From: Oscillospiraceae bacterium
Lineage (GTDB): Bacteria; Bacillota; Clostridia; Oscillospirales; Acutalibacteraceae
DNA: 64,000 nucleotides
NCBI GenBank assembly: GCA_902792905.1
Contig: CADBBH010000005.1
Location: 20,919-84,918, forward strand
Reading direction: 5' to 3'
Program-made: the position numbers and the translations under genes
Notes under the pieces: model-generated
Told to the model about the DNA's origin: nothing
What the model saw: the letters and a program-made list of their open reading frames with translations, nothing else
The model's database searches: none
Shown: positions 42,147-51,842 of the stretch, piece after piece
How the letters are laid out: the number at the start of each line of letters is the position of its first letter
Position numbering within the stretch: the first letter of the stretch is position 1

Positions 42147-44765
42147 ATGAACCGAAAGCGCAAATCAAAAAAAATTCTGTCCGTCATACTGACGGTTTCG
42201 TTGCTTGCAGGCGGCCTGCTCTGCCTGTCGCCGGGTGCTGACGCGCTGTATTACAGCGAGGGACAGAAGCTTGCCAGAGCTATCACCGATGAAGGCATTG
42301 TTCTGCTGAAAAATGAAAACAACGCTCTGCCGCTCGCGCAGGGCTCAACCGTTGCGCTTTTCGGCGAAGCGCAGAGAATGGGACCAAAGGATAATGACGG
42401 CACCTGGAATATGAGGGGCTATATTCCTTACGGCTACGGCTCGGAAACTCAGGTTGCAGACTTTGACGGAAAACAGATTGACCCTCTTGACGCACTGAAT
42501 GAGGCCGAGAAGAACGGAGAAATATCCATCTGCCGCAAAATCAGCGATAACTACTGCGCCGCACTTGCCGCGGGTAAAGAATATGAACCGACAGAAGCGG
42601 AAATAAATGAAGCCGCCGGCCGGGCTGAAACCGCCGTATTCTTCCTCAGCCGCTGGGGCGGAGAGGCGTTTGACTTGGCCCGCGCTAACTGGTATCTGAG
42701 CGAGAGCGAAAAAGCCCTGCTCCGTCAGCTGACGGCGGCATTCGATAAGGTGGTTGCCGTGCTCAATACTCCTTCGGTAATCGATACGTCATGGGCCGCC
42801 GATAAAATTGACGGCATTCACGTTGACGCGGTTTTATATGTCGGATATACCGGCATGCAGGGCGGCCTCGGCATTGCGGACGTGCTGCTCGGCCGAGTGA
42901 ATCCCTCGGGCAAAACCAACGATACCTGGGCTAAGGATATCGCCGATTATCCCTCAACCGCCGGCTGGGATAACCAGCATCAGGCATATGAGGAAGATAT
43001 CTTTGTCGGCTACCGCTGGTTTGAAACCTTTGACCCCTCTTATCGGAAAGTCAACTATCCGTTCGGCCACGGTCTTTCATATACAACCTTCAGCATAGAG
43101 CCCGAAAACTTCAGGCAGCAGGACGGCATAGTCACCGTTGACGCTGTTGTAACAAATACCGGCAGTATGGCCGGTAAGCAAGTCGCCCAGCTTTATGTCA
43201 GCGCACCACAGGGTAAGCTCGGGAAACCCGGCAAAATCCTTTGCGGCTACGGCAAGACGGCTATGCTCGCGCCCGGCGAATCACAGACTCTTGAGCTTTC
43301 GGTAAAAATGACTGACCTTGCATCATTTGACGACCTCGGCAAAACCGGAAACAAGGCCTGCTATGTGCTTGAGCAGGGCGATTACCGCTTTATGCTCGGC
43401 AGCTCCGTGCGCGATGTCAAAGATGCCGGAACCGCGGTAATTGATTCGCTGACCGTAACTCAGAAGCTTTCATCACTCTGCCCGACCGACCTTGAAAAGC
43501 GCCTGCTTGCAGACGGCAGCTATGAAACGCTGCCCGTTCGCGAAAAGGAACAGAATTACGTACATACGGAATCGCCCAAAGCGAATGTACCCGAAGGCAA
43601 AAAAGGCGCCGGCCACCGCCTCTCCGAAGTCGTGTTCGGAACAATGACTATGGATGATTATCTCGCTCAATGGAGTGACCGCGAGCTTGCGACATTCTTT
43701 GTTTCATACGAGCAGAATCAGGTCGGCTGCAGCGACGCTCTCTGCGTCAAATACGGTCTGAACCGTTTCTCGCAGGGAGATGGCGGCATGGGACTCTGCT
43801 TTATGGGCACCGCCTACCCCTGCATTGCGATTCTCGCTTCAACCTGGAGCGACGCTCTCGCCGAAGCTTTCGGCCTGCTGCTGGGAACCGAGCTTTATAA
43901 AAACAATGTCGGAATGTGGCTCGGGCCGGCGGTGAATATCCACCGCAATCCACTCTGCGGCCGCAATCTTGAATACTGGTCCGAAGATCCGTATCTGACC
44001 GCCAGATTTGCGACAATCATTGTGAAGGCGGTTCAGAGGAACGGCGTTGCCGTATGCATAAAACATATGATCTGCAACGAAAAAGAGTCAGGCAAAATCT
44101 GGAGCGATTCACAGGTCTCGGAGCGCGCACTTCGTGAGATTTATCTCAAGCCGTTCCAGATGGCAATCACCGAGGGCCACGCCGAAGGAATAATGACATC
44201 ATACAACATAGTCAACGGCGTTCCCACAAGCGAATATACCGACCTTCTGCGCGGAATAGTCCGCGGCGAGTGGGGCTATGAGGGCTTTATCACAAGCGAC
44301 TGGGGCAACTGCAAAAATCAGGTGAAAGAGATTAACGCCTCCAATAACGTCCATACGCCCTATGACCATTGCGACATCAACCTTATCTATGCCGCAATCG
44401 ACAGCGGCGAGATTACCCGCGCCACACTTGAGGAGGGCGCGAAGCAGATTCTCTGGACTCTGGTTCGCACTCCGCGCTACTATCGCGCCAACGCCTGCAC
44501 ATTCCCGCATGATTATGATGAATACGGACGCTGCAGAATCTGCCACAGCCCGGATCCTGCAATCCGCCGTGACCTGGCGAAGAATCTTGCAAGACTTGCG
44601 CCCGAATCCGGCATAAATCCGAATTCAGCCGTCACATTCGACTACCGCGATTTTACCGACTTCATCGGCAGAAACACCGAGAGCTTCTGCGCCGATATAA
44701 TGGCACTCTTCAAGCTGATTTTCAATTTCTTCACGCAGCTCATCGGCCGTATCATGGCTATATAG
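42147..44765 (+). CDS. Secreted GH3 beta-glucosidase with reversed domain order
   Basis: The 872-residue protein has a signal peptide (ILSVILTVSLLAGGLLCLSPGADA). The alpha/beta-sandwich domain that normally follows the barrel comes first (EGIVLLKNENNALPL). A fibronectin-III-like domain (VVTNTGSMAGKQVAQLYVSA) follows, and the TIM barrel (WLGPAVNIHRNPLCGRNLEY) is last, with the nucleophile D718 in GFITSDWGN. This swapped order is known from Ruminococcus albus and Butyrivibrio enzymes. After the barrel come a Cys motif (FPHDYDEYGRCRICHS) and an aromatic tail (FCADIMALFKLIFNFF). It is co-transcribed with the MGH1-like gene 46 nt downstream. Confidence 0.9.
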   Translation: MNRKRKSKKILSVILTVSLLAGGLLCLSPGADALYYSEGQKLARAITDEGIVLLKNENNALPLAQGSTVALFGEAQRMGPKDNDGTWNMRGYIPYGYGSETQVADFDGKQIDPLDALNEAEKNGEISICRKISDNYCAALAAGKEYEPTEAEINEAAGRAETAVFFLSRWGGEAFDLARANWYLSESEKALLRQLTAAFDKVVAVLNTPSVIDTSWAADKIDGIHVDAVLYVGYTGMQGGLGIADVLLGRVNPSGKTNDTWAKDIADYPSTAGWDNQHQAYEEDIFVGYRWFETFDPSYRKVNYPFGHGLSYTTFSIEPENFRQQDGIVTVDAVVTNTGSMAGKQVAQLYVSAPQGKLGKPGKILCGYGKTAMLAPGESQTLELSVKMTDLASFDDLGKTGNKACYVLEQGDYRFMLGSSVRDVKDAGTAVIDSLTVTQKLSSLCPTDLEKRLLADGSYETLPVREKEQNYVHTESPKANVPEGKKGAGHRLSEVVFGTMTMDDYLAQWSDRELATFFVSYEQNQVGCSDALCVKYGLNRFSQGDGGMGLCFMGTAYPCIAILASTWSDALAEAFGLLLGTELYKNNVGMWLGPAVNIHRNPLCGRNLEYWSEDPYLTARFATIIVKAVQRNGVAVCIKHMICNEKESGKIWSDSQVSERALREIYLKPFQMAITEGHAEGIMTSYNIVNGVPTSEYTDLLRGIVRGEWGYEGFITSDWGNCKNQVKEINASNNVHTPYDHCDINLIYAAIDSGEITRATLEEGAKQILWTLVRTPRYYRANACTFPHDYDEYGRCRICHSPDPAIRRDLAKNLARLAPESGINPNSAVTFDYRDFTDFIGRNTESFCADIMALFKLIFNFFTQLIGRIMAI

Positions 44766-44811
44766 AGAAGCTATATCAACTGTTGTTTCGGATAAAGGAG
44801 TATATCATAAA

Positions 44812-46419
44812 ATGAAAAAGATTCTCGCCTTTCTGGTCAGTATATTCCTGACGCTTTCTTTTACTATCAACCGTAAAATTACAGGCGAAAACAATCCCAA
44901 CCACGAAATTACCATTCAGCAGAACCGCTTTGCTGCGGAGAACGAGTTCATCTCAATGAAGCGAGAAAAAACAAAGCTTCCGACCTTCAAAACCGAGCGC
45001 GAAAATCTGCCGAAACCTTCGTGGGAAGGTCACGACGACGCGATTGACTGCTACTATAAAGCCTGGGAACTTGCGTTTAAGAATCTGAAAAAACCGTCTG
45101 CGTTTTCCGGCTATGTTTCAAACTATATCGACACGGCATTTGACGGCAACCTTTATATGTGGGATTCGGTTTTTATACTGATGTTCGGCCGCTACGGCGC
45201 ACGCTCATTCAACTTCCAGGGAACTCTTGACAACTTCTATTCGCATCAATACAAGGACGGATACATCTGCCGTGATATGGAACAGGACACCTGCAAGGAA
45301 CGTTTTACGCGCTTTGATCCTTCCGCAACCGGACCCGATGTGATGCCATGGAGCGAATGGGAATACTTCAAAAACTTCGGCGACACCGAACGGCTTGCAA
45401 AAGTGTTCCCGTGCCTTATGGCATACCATCAGTGGATGCAGGAATTCCACACCTGGCCCGACGGCACCTATTGGTCCAGCGGTCTCGGCTGCGGTATGGA
45501 CAATCTGCCGCGGACACAGCCGGGCTATGATTCTGCCGTATCTCACGGCCATATGATCTGGGTTGACGCCTGCCTTCAGGAGCTTATGGATTGCCGCATT
45601 CTGACCGAAATGGCAAAGGTGCTCGGCAGAGAGGCGGACGTTGCGGGTCTTGAGGAGGAACGCGCAAATCTTCTTAAGACTGTAAACGAAAAACTCTGGG
45701 ATGAAAACACCGCTTTCTATTATGACCTATGGAAAAACGGCGAATTCAACAATGTCAAGCATATAGGAGCTTACTGGGCACTGCTTGCCGAAGCTGTTCC
45801 GCAAGACAGATTGGACAGGTTCCTGGCGCATCTTGAAAACGAAAATGAATTTGCAACTCCCGTTATGCTGCCCGCACTCTCGGCAGACCATCCCTCTTTC
45901 AGCCCTACCGGCGGCTATTGGTGCGGCGGCGTCTGGGCTCCTACAAGTTACATGGTGCTCAAAGGTCTGGATACCTACGGCAAATACAACCTCTCCCATA
46001 AAATCGGTTTGAACTATCTTCAGAATGTAGTCTCCGTTTTTAACGATACGGGAACCGTCTGGGAAAACTATGCGCCTATGCCGGGCGAGGATGGCAAGCC
46101 TCACCAAGGCGGTGTGTCACACGCCGATTTTGTCGGTTGGACCGGTATTGTTCCTATCTCGGTTCTGTTTGAATATGTTTTCGGCATCAAACCGGACGCT
46201 GAAAGCAACACCATTCGCTGGAATATAGACCTCACAGACAAGTTCGGCGTTGAAAACTATCCGTTCGGCAAAGACACAACGCTGTCGCTTCAGTGTTCCG
46301 CGCGCAAAGACACGACCGAGGAGCCCCATGTTGAGATTAAATCCGACAAGCCGGTTACCATCCAAATCTTCTGGGATGGAGGCAGCAAATCAAAGACCGT
46401 CACCGCCGGCAACAACTGA
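44812..46419 (+). CDS. MGH1/GH63-like (alpha/alpha)6-barrel glycoside hydrolase
   Basis: The 535-residue protein begins with a hydrophobic segment (ILAFLVSIFLTLSFTI) that is a signal or anchor. The barrel shows NLYMWDSVFILMFGRYGARS, the PGYDSAVSHGHMIWVDA stretch and GGYWCGGVWAPTSYMVLKGL, as in mannosylglycerate-hydrolase-like and GH37/GH63-type enzymes that act on alpha-linked sugars. A small beta domain ends the protein. It is the second gene after a GH3, so the pair may act on one glycan carrying both alpha and beta linkages (inference). Confidence 0.8.
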   Translation: MKKILAFLVSIFLTLSFTINRKITGENNPNHEITIQQNRFAAENEFISMKREKTKLPTFKTERENLPKPSWEGHDDAIDCYYKAWELAFKNLKKPSAFSGYVSNYIDTAFDGNLYMWDSVFILMFGRYGARSFNFQGTLDNFYSHQYKDGYICRDMEQDTCKERFTRFDPSATGPDVMPWSEWEYFKNFGDTERLAKVFPCLMAYHQWMQEFHTWPDGTYWSSGLGCGMDNLPRTQPGYDSAVSHGHMIWVDACLQELMDCRILTEMAKVLGREADVAGLEEERANLLKTVNEKLWDENTAFYYDLWKNGEFNNVKHIGAYWALLAEAVPQDRLDRFLAHLENENEFATPVMLPALSADHPSFSPTGGYWCGGVWAPTSYMVLKGLDTYGKYNLSHKIGLNYLQNVVSVFNDTGTVWENYAPMPGEDGKPHQGGVSHADFVGWTGIVPISVLFEYVFGIKPDAESNTIRWNIDLTDKFGVENYPFGKDTTLSLQCSARKDTTEEPHVEIKSDKPVTIQIFWDGGSKSKTVTAGNN

Positions 46420-46447
46420 CATCGTCAAACAGATTTATAAATAAACC

Positions 46448-46482
46448 AAAGCCCTTGAGAACTTATGTCCTCAGGGGCTTTT
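46448..46482 (+). terminator. Terminator of the GH3-MGH1 operon
   Basis: AAAGCCCTTGAG pairs with CTCAGGGGCTTT around a short loop and ends in TTTTG. The 46483-46686 stretch beyond shows no gene. Confidence 0.75.
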
Positions 46483-46686
46483 GCAATTATTGAGGGCCGG
46501 AAAGGTAAAAAACAGCTGTATTTGTTTAATTACTGCCGACATTATTGCACAGAATACGTGTCATTTTGGTTCATCAGAACGCGTTCAATAAGAATCACGG
46601 CTGAGAAGGCATAAAAATACCGCCCACAATTAGTGAGCGGAATAATGACTATTAAATTGATTTGGCCTTATAAACCGGAATTTGTA

Positions 46687-47211
46687 TTACAGGATGCCCT
46701 CATATTCCATAGAACGAGCCTTGCAGCTTCCGTCCAACTTCTCGAATTCTCCGTATCCTGCAAAATGAAGACCGCATTTCTCCATCACATGTCCGGATGC
46801 GAGATTAGGTTCCACATGACTCGAGCAAAAATGTGTAATACCGAATTCTCTTTTGGCAAAATCAATCATCGCTCTTACAGCTTCCGTTGCATATCCCATT
46901 CCCCAGCAATCGTACCTGAAGTTATAACCGAACCCCCAAAAGCCTTCTTTTCGGGAACTCGGACCTATACTTCCGCTTCCGATCAGTTCTTTATCAGATA
47001 AACGAACAAATCCGAAATGATACTCTCCGTGAAATTCTTCGACAGAGCAAAGCCATTCACGGAGTTTCTCTTTATCGGTATATGTCGGATAGACCATATA
47101 CCTTGCTACGCGTTCATCACTTACCCACTTCCATACAGCATCCGCATCCGCAACTGTCATCGGGCGCAGCAGTAAACGCTCAGTCTTTATCTCATAATCA
47201 TGTGCTTTCAT
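46687..47211 (-). CDS. GNAT family N-acetyltransferase (RimJ/RimL-like)
   Basis: The 174-residue protein has the opening ETERLLLRPMT-type motif (IKTERLLLRPMTVADADAVW), the YHFGFVRLSDKELIGSGSIG strand, and GMGYATEAVRAMIDFA, the acetyl-CoA loop, followed by HVEPNLASGHVMEKCG. These mark the acetyltransferase_3 group that acetylates protein N-termini or small amines. ATG 47211 follows GGAGGGG. It has its own TATAAT at 47247-47252 and probably is not part of the glycan operon. Confidence 0.88.
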   Translation of the reverse strand: MKAHDYEIKTERLLLRPMTVADADAVWKWVSDERVARYMVYPTYTDKEKLREWLCSVEEFHGEYHFGFVRLSDKELIGSGSIGPSSRKEGFWGFGYNFRYDCWGMGYATEAVRAMIDFAKREFGITHFCSSHVEPNLASGHVMEKCGLHFAGYGEFEKLDGSCKARSMEYEGIL

Positions 47212-47265
47212 TTTGTCCCCTCCGCAAATCAAGATTTATTGATTTGATTATAATACAATAATTCA

Positions 47266-49806
47266 TCAATAGTGCGCTGCGCCGCACTCGCAATACTGCT
47301 TGATACCGAACAGCCAGCAGAAGAATTTTGCTATATTCCAGATGAATTTCAGGAACCCGTTTTCGGAGTGGCATATATGATTGCATACCGTGCCGGTAAC
47401 CGCGCCGCATTTGTCGCATTTTCCGTCGCCGTTATTGTCGGCATGTCCGGTCGCGGGTATTGTTTCACCGCATATCGAGCAGACTGCCGATGAGGTGCAG
47501 GTGGGTTTGTTGACGCTCTGCTTATGGTCGCAGGGCGCAGGCTTTTCGGGAGCGTTTTCATCTGTCAGAATAAAGTCTTTGAATTCGGCGGAAAAATCCG
47601 CGTTTCCGCTGTTGCCGATTGCAAGATAAATATCCGTCATTCCGGCAGTATCCGCTCCTGTGAGATCGAATGTGAAAGAAAAGGTCTTCCATTCGCCTGT
47701 GAGCGATAAGGGCTTTTCAATAAAACCGTATTCCGAAGGCGCGCACGCGAGAACAACCCGTGCATTCTGATTTGCTCCGCCCGCCGCTTTCGCGCTGAAT
47801 GTAAGTTTATATACGCTGCTGGCGTTTCGCTTGATTTCATCGGTTATAAAGCGTTTCATACCGGCGCGCGAATACTTCGATGGGACATCCACCCTGTAAA
47901 CGGTTTTCCCGCCGTCGGTATAAGCGCTGAGGTCCGTTTCGTAGCAGGTCATTTCAGTCCAGCGGCTGAAGAAATCGGCGTTATCGGTCAGGAGGTTATC
48001 GGACCTGTATGCAGGCTTTTCAATATGAATAACGCCTGAAGCGCTGTCATATTCCGCCAAAGTGCCGTAAGCGCTGAGTTTATTCAGATTGACATATCTT
48101 TTGCCGTCAACGGTAACAATACCTGATTTTTCATCGGTTCCGAGCTTCTGAAGAATTTCCGCGGGCAGAAGAATAGTGCCTTCAGAATTGACCGGGCAGT
48201 AAGATAGGAATGTTTCGCTGCCGCCGATAAAAATCTTGTAAGGGAATATATAATTCGCGTTATAGCTGACCGGTGCCGGATTGATTCCGCCGCCGTCCGG
48301 CACTGTGAAACTCAGCTGAGCGACTCCCTCGGGTATGCTGCAGTCGAGCTGAGCCTGTGAATTAACGGGATTTCCGTCAACAAACAGATTTTCAAAACCG
48401 ATATTGTATCCCGAGGACGGATATTCCTCGTTTTCAGCTCCGATTATTAACGCGGTGCCGTCTGAGGGTTCGGTAATGTAAGGAGTGCCGCGCGGAGCGG
48501 TTATCGAGACATTTTTAAAGGTGAAATTTTTTTGCGGAGTGCCCTGATTGTTTGAACAGAAAAGCCAGGGCAGAGTTATAACATCGGTGCAGTCAAGTCC
48601 ATCGAAAACAATGCCTTCAATCGCAGAGCCGTCGCCCGACGCGCCGTACCAGTTATTTACGCAGCCCTCGTCACAGCGGAAAACATAAGAATCGCGGAAA
48701 GTCACCGCGCCCTGAATACTGCTCTGCGGGAAAAACGCCGCGCAGGTGGAACCTATGATATTATTCTCAAATATGCTGCCGCCGCAGTTTCCGCCGAAAA
48801 CCACTGCGTTATCGCCGGGATATATATAATTGCCTTTCACCCTGATGTTTCGGCTTTCAAAAACAGATATTCCGTCCGTGCACATAGTCGAGGCGAGAAT
48901 TTTGACGTTCTCGATTTCCATGTTGTCGCACTGCCAGCCGAGCGTCAGGGAATAATTCTGCGAATCAATGAGTTTTATATCTCTGACGGAGCAGTCGGGG
49001 TATTCCACTAGCATAAAAAAGCTGTCTTCGGCCGAGCGTATGTCCGTTTCAAAAATATCGGAATACGGGTCAAGTACAATGCCGTGGCCGTAAATCCTGA
49101 CTCCGGGAGCGGCCGCCCTGACTCTCGCGTTCAGAACGCAGCCGGGTGCGATATAAACAGAAGTTACGGGGTGCTGAGTGTCACTCACGGGAGTTAAGAC
49201 AGTTTTGCCGTTTGCCGTCGATTTGGTAAATGAAGTTTTGCCGTCAACGGTCAGGTATTCTCCGTTTTTCATTTCAGTCAGATGGGAATCAATCACAAGA
49301 ACAGAGTCGCCATTTCCGATATAACCGCCGCCCTCGGGTCTGTCGGCAAACACCGAAAGAACAGTTGTGTCATCGCCGTCAAGGCGCAGCGCAAAGCATT
49401 CATCCGGCCGGGAAACAGTAACGGATATAACGCCGTCTGCGTATGATACGGGATAGTTCTTTGCGCCCGGTATGACCGAAAAACTGCCGAAATCTCTTTT
49501 GACTCTGATATTCACTGTGACCGCGTCGCCTGAAAAGGCAAACTCACAGAACCGCCTGTGCATATCGGGCCTGAGAGTCCGCGCGCCGAGCAGAGTTGAT
49601 GAATTGCTGCGGTCATAGACTGTCAGAGGTATGGTTTTATCTCCCTGAGTTACAGTCACTTCGTATTCGTAATTGCGGGTGATTCTTTCGTCATATTCGG
49701 GATATGCGAGCAGAATATTCCCTGCCGACGCTGTTCCCGCAGGGGAAAGTGTCAGCAATAAAGCCACCGATATTATAATGCTTATTATTTGCTTCAACTT
49801 ACGCAT
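47266..49806 (-). CDS. Secreted beta-helix glycoside hydrolase-like protein with C-terminal Asp/Cys motif and aromatic tail
   Basis: The 846-residue protein has a signal peptide (IISIIISVALLLTLSPAGTASA). An N-terminal beta domain is followed by a right-handed parallel beta-helix (about residues 210-430; VRIYGHGIVLDPYSDI, NMEIENVKILASTMCTDGIS, NAVVFGGNCGGSIFENN) like the GH49 dextranase and GH28 group. The D-G-I-S element fits a catalytic aspartate. A copper-amine-oxidase-N-like part and a CBM4/9-like domain follow. Near the end are CSICGETIPATGHADNNGDG with KCDKCG, the same Asp/Cys motif as in the giant protein at 20599, and then CHSENGFLKFIWNIAKFF. The substrate is unknown. Confidence 0.82.
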   Translation of the reverse strand: MRKLKQIISIIISVALLLTLSPAGTASAGNILLAYPEYDERITRNYEYEVTVTQGDKTIPLTVYDRSNSSTLLGARTLRPDMHRRFCEFAFSGDAVTVNIRVKRDFGSFSVIPGAKNYPVSYADGVISVTVSRPDECFALRLDGDDTTVLSVFADRPEGGGYIGNGDSVLVIDSHLTEMKNGEYLTVDGKTSFTKSTANGKTVLTPVSDTQHPVTSVYIAPGCVLNARVRAAAPGVRIYGHGIVLDPYSDIFETDIRSAEDSFFMLVEYPDCSVRDIKLIDSQNYSLTLGWQCDNMEIENVKILASTMCTDGISVFESRNIRVKGNYIYPGDNAVVFGGNCGGSIFENNIIGSTCAAFFPQSSIQGAVTFRDSYVFRCDEGCVNNWYGASGDGSAIEGIVFDGLDCTDVITLPWLFCSNNQGTPQKNFTFKNVSITAPRGTPYITEPSDGTALIIGAENEEYPSSGYNIGFENLFVDGNPVNSQAQLDCSIPEGVAQLSFTVPDGGGINPAPVSYNANYIFPYKIFIGGSETFLSYCPVNSEGTILLPAEILQKLGTDEKSGIVTVDGKRYVNLNKLSAYGTLAEYDSASGVIHIEKPAYRSDNLLTDNADFFSRWTEMTCYETDLSAYTDGGKTVYRVDVPSKYSRAGMKRFITDEIKRNASSVYKLTFSAKAAGGANQNARVVLACAPSEYGFIEKPLSLTGEWKTFSFTFDLTGADTAGMTDIYLAIGNSGNADFSAEFKDFILTDENAPEKPAPCDHKQSVNKPTCTSSAVCSICGETIPATGHADNNGDGKCDKCGAVTGTVCNHICHSENGFLKFIWNIAKFFCWLFGIKQYCECGAAHY

Positions 49807-49874
49807 GATTTGCCTCCATTAATCCCGATCTGTATTGTTCTTTATTCGCAGTCAATCCGGCAAACCGGAATCTG

Positions 49875-50798
49875 TCAGTTAATTATTCCGGCGAAAAAAG
49901 ATTTGACTTGAAATCTCAGCTTATACCATAAACTGCGCAGCAGCCACAGAAACAGCCGGAAGGTATTCCCTGAGGGCGTTTCCTGATTGATTGAATTTGT
50001 GGTAATTGCATTGACGCCGAGATTATATAACCTCTCGCAGTTTTCCATATCGTCGATTGTCCACACAAAAACATCAAGCCCCGACTCGATAACAGCTTTC
50101 ACATAATCATCAGGGTGAAATACATGGATATCCATGCCGTCAAGGTGATTGCCGACTGCAAAATCTATGTTTTCCTGCGAAACATCTTCATAGCTGACAA
50201 TTAAATACACAAGCAGAGACGGCATTAGTTCTTTCATTTTCAGGCATATTTCACGCCCGAATGAAATAACATGAAATCTATCCCTTTCATCCCGCCCGGA
50301 AAGAATAGCGGCAACTTCATAAAGATAATCGGAGTCTGCTTTTTCCTTAATCTCAATCACGGGGTGCAGGCCGTATTTTTTGCATACATCAAGGTATTCC
50401 TCAAGTCTTGCAACCTTGAGACCCGGGTAGTTTTCAATATTGTTACCGCTGTCAACATTGAATTCCATAATCTCGGCATAAGTCAGCTCTGAGATTTCGC
50501 CTGTTCCGTCTGTCATGGCGTCAACGGTGTCGTTGTGCATAAGAATCCACACGCCGTCTTTTGTGCGCTGAATGTCACACTCGGCTCCCCAGAAATCCGA
50601 TTTGCCTGCCGCCTCATAAGCGGGCAGCGTGTTGCCGGGAGCGACCGCGGAATATCCCTGATGCGCTATCATACGCACTGCTCCCGCCGGAATACTGTAC
50701 GTAGAATAAACTGACATTGTTTCTCCTGCTGCAAATGCATAAACGGTACAGCTTATCATTATTGCAAAAGTGAGAAAAGCTGAAAGAGTTTTTTTCAT
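49875..50798 (-). CDS. Secreted glycerophosphodiester phosphodiesterase
   Basis: The 307-residue protein has a signal peptide (SAFLTFAIMISCTVYAFA). The TIM-barrel motifs are IAHQGYS (His with Gln in place of the usual Arg), GNTLPAYEAA, GAECDIQRTKDG, MHNDTVD and HPVIEIKEK, which supply the two histidines and the metal ligands. It splits glycerophosphodiesters to glycerol-3-phosphate and an alcohol, from lipids or teichoic acids. The last 30 residues are an aromatic/basic helix (LFLWLLRSLWYKLRF, then FFAGIIN), a variant of the tail on other exported proteins here. Confidence 0.9.
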   Translation of the reverse strand: MKKTLSAFLTFAIMISCTVYAFAAGETMSVYSTYSIPAGAVRMIAHQGYSAVAPGNTLPAYEAAGKSDFWGAECDIQRTKDGVWILMHNDTVDAMTDGTGEISELTYAEIMEFNVDSGNNIENYPGLKVARLEEYLDVCKKYGLHPVIEIKEKADSDYLYEVAAILSGRDERDRFHVISFGREICLKMKELMPSLLVYLIVSYEDVSQENIDFAVGNHLDGMDIHVFHPDDYVKAVIESGLDVFVWTIDDMENCERLYNLGVNAITTNSINQETPSGNTFRLFLWLLRSLWYKLRFQVKSFFAGIIN

Positions 50799-50843
50799 TT
50801 CAATTCACCCCGTCAAATCCCGGTTTATCTGCATTTTTCCTGA

Positions 50844-51734
50844 TTATTCAAAGTCATCTTTTGTGAAATCGCCCTGTTTCTGCGCCAGACCGATGTATTC
50901 GCACCCGCCGTTGCGTCCGTTATACCATACGCTCCATACATCCTTCCCGCTGTCATAGAGAGCCGTCGGTTTGTAGCAGGAATCCGCGTCCCATTCACCC
51001 TCAGAGGGAGAAATCAGCGGATTGAGCCTGCAGCGGCGGAAGCCGGTAACACCGTCATCGGAGCATACCGCGCAGATGCACGCCGTATTGATATCACGGT
51101 AACCTATATAAAAAACAAGATAGCCAAGGGCTGGATGCCTGATTACCTGACAGCCGCCGATACGGTTCTGTTCGTACTCCTTAAGTTCGTTTTTCTCCAG
51201 AACCGGATTCAGCGGAGATTTTTTCCATCTGATGCCGTCCGTGCTCTCTGCATAACATAGCACATTCGGCTCATAAGTCTCGCCTGCGCTGTACCACATT
51301 CTGAAAACACCGTTTTCGTAAAGCACACACGGATTCATTACCGATTCGCCTTCAAAGGACGCTTCGGGGGTAATAACCGGCTCCGCGCAGACCCGCCGGA
51401 AATCAACCCCGTTTTCACTCTGCGCGACACCTATATAACTTTTGTCATGAGCCTGCCCCGTATACCACATCCACCAGATATCGCCGACCCGGAGAACACA
51501 GTTGCGGTTAACCAGATCCTCCCAACCGGTGAACGTATCCGGTTCGAGGGTCACCCGCGGATTGCTCCACCCGATGCCGTCTTTTGAAAAAGAAACAGAC
51601 AGAGTGTTGGTTTTTCGTGTGGAAACATCCATGCGGAACATACCATCCGGCATTTTTGAAACATAAGCGTCAAAAAGCGTGCCCGTATCGGCATTGCCGA
51701 AAACCGGATTATTTTCATATTTTATAAACTGCAT
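50844..51734 (-). CDS. Five-bladed beta-propeller glycosidase-like protein (GH43/GH32/GH130 fold)
   Basis: The 296-residue protein without a signal peptide shows repeated propeller blades with the WYTG/WYSAG/WYNGR turns (WMWYTGQAHDKSYIGVA, FRMWYSAGETYEPNVLCYA, VWYNGRNGG). It begins NPVFGNADTGTLFDAYV, where the aspartate is the expected catalytic position. Such proteins are beta-glycosidases or glycoside phosphorylases; the subfamily cannot be settled by eye. It lies in a minus-strand series between SGNH esterase and GDPD genes and probably works in the cytoplasm. Confidence 0.8.
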   Translation of the reverse strand: MQFIKYENNPVFGNADTGTLFDAYVSKMPDGMFRMDVSTRKTNTLSVSFSKDGIGWSNPRVTLEPDTFTGWEDLVNRNCVLRVGDIWWMWYTGQAHDKSYIGVAQSENGVDFRRVCAEPVITPEASFEGESVMNPCVLYENGVFRMWYSAGETYEPNVLCYAESTDGIRWKKSPLNPVLEKNELKEYEQNRIGGCQVIRHPALGYLVFYIGYRDINTACICAVCSDDGVTGFRRCRLNPLISPSEGEWDADSCYKPTALYDSGKDVWSVWYNGRNGGCEYIGLAQKQGDFTKDDFE

Positions 51735-51842
51735 AATAACATCCTTTCTGCGTTTTCCGTGCTTACTGTCGGTAATCCTTAGCGTCCGGAACGATTTGCA
51801 CGACTGCCATGACTGATTATAAACGATAAATACCGGATTTTC

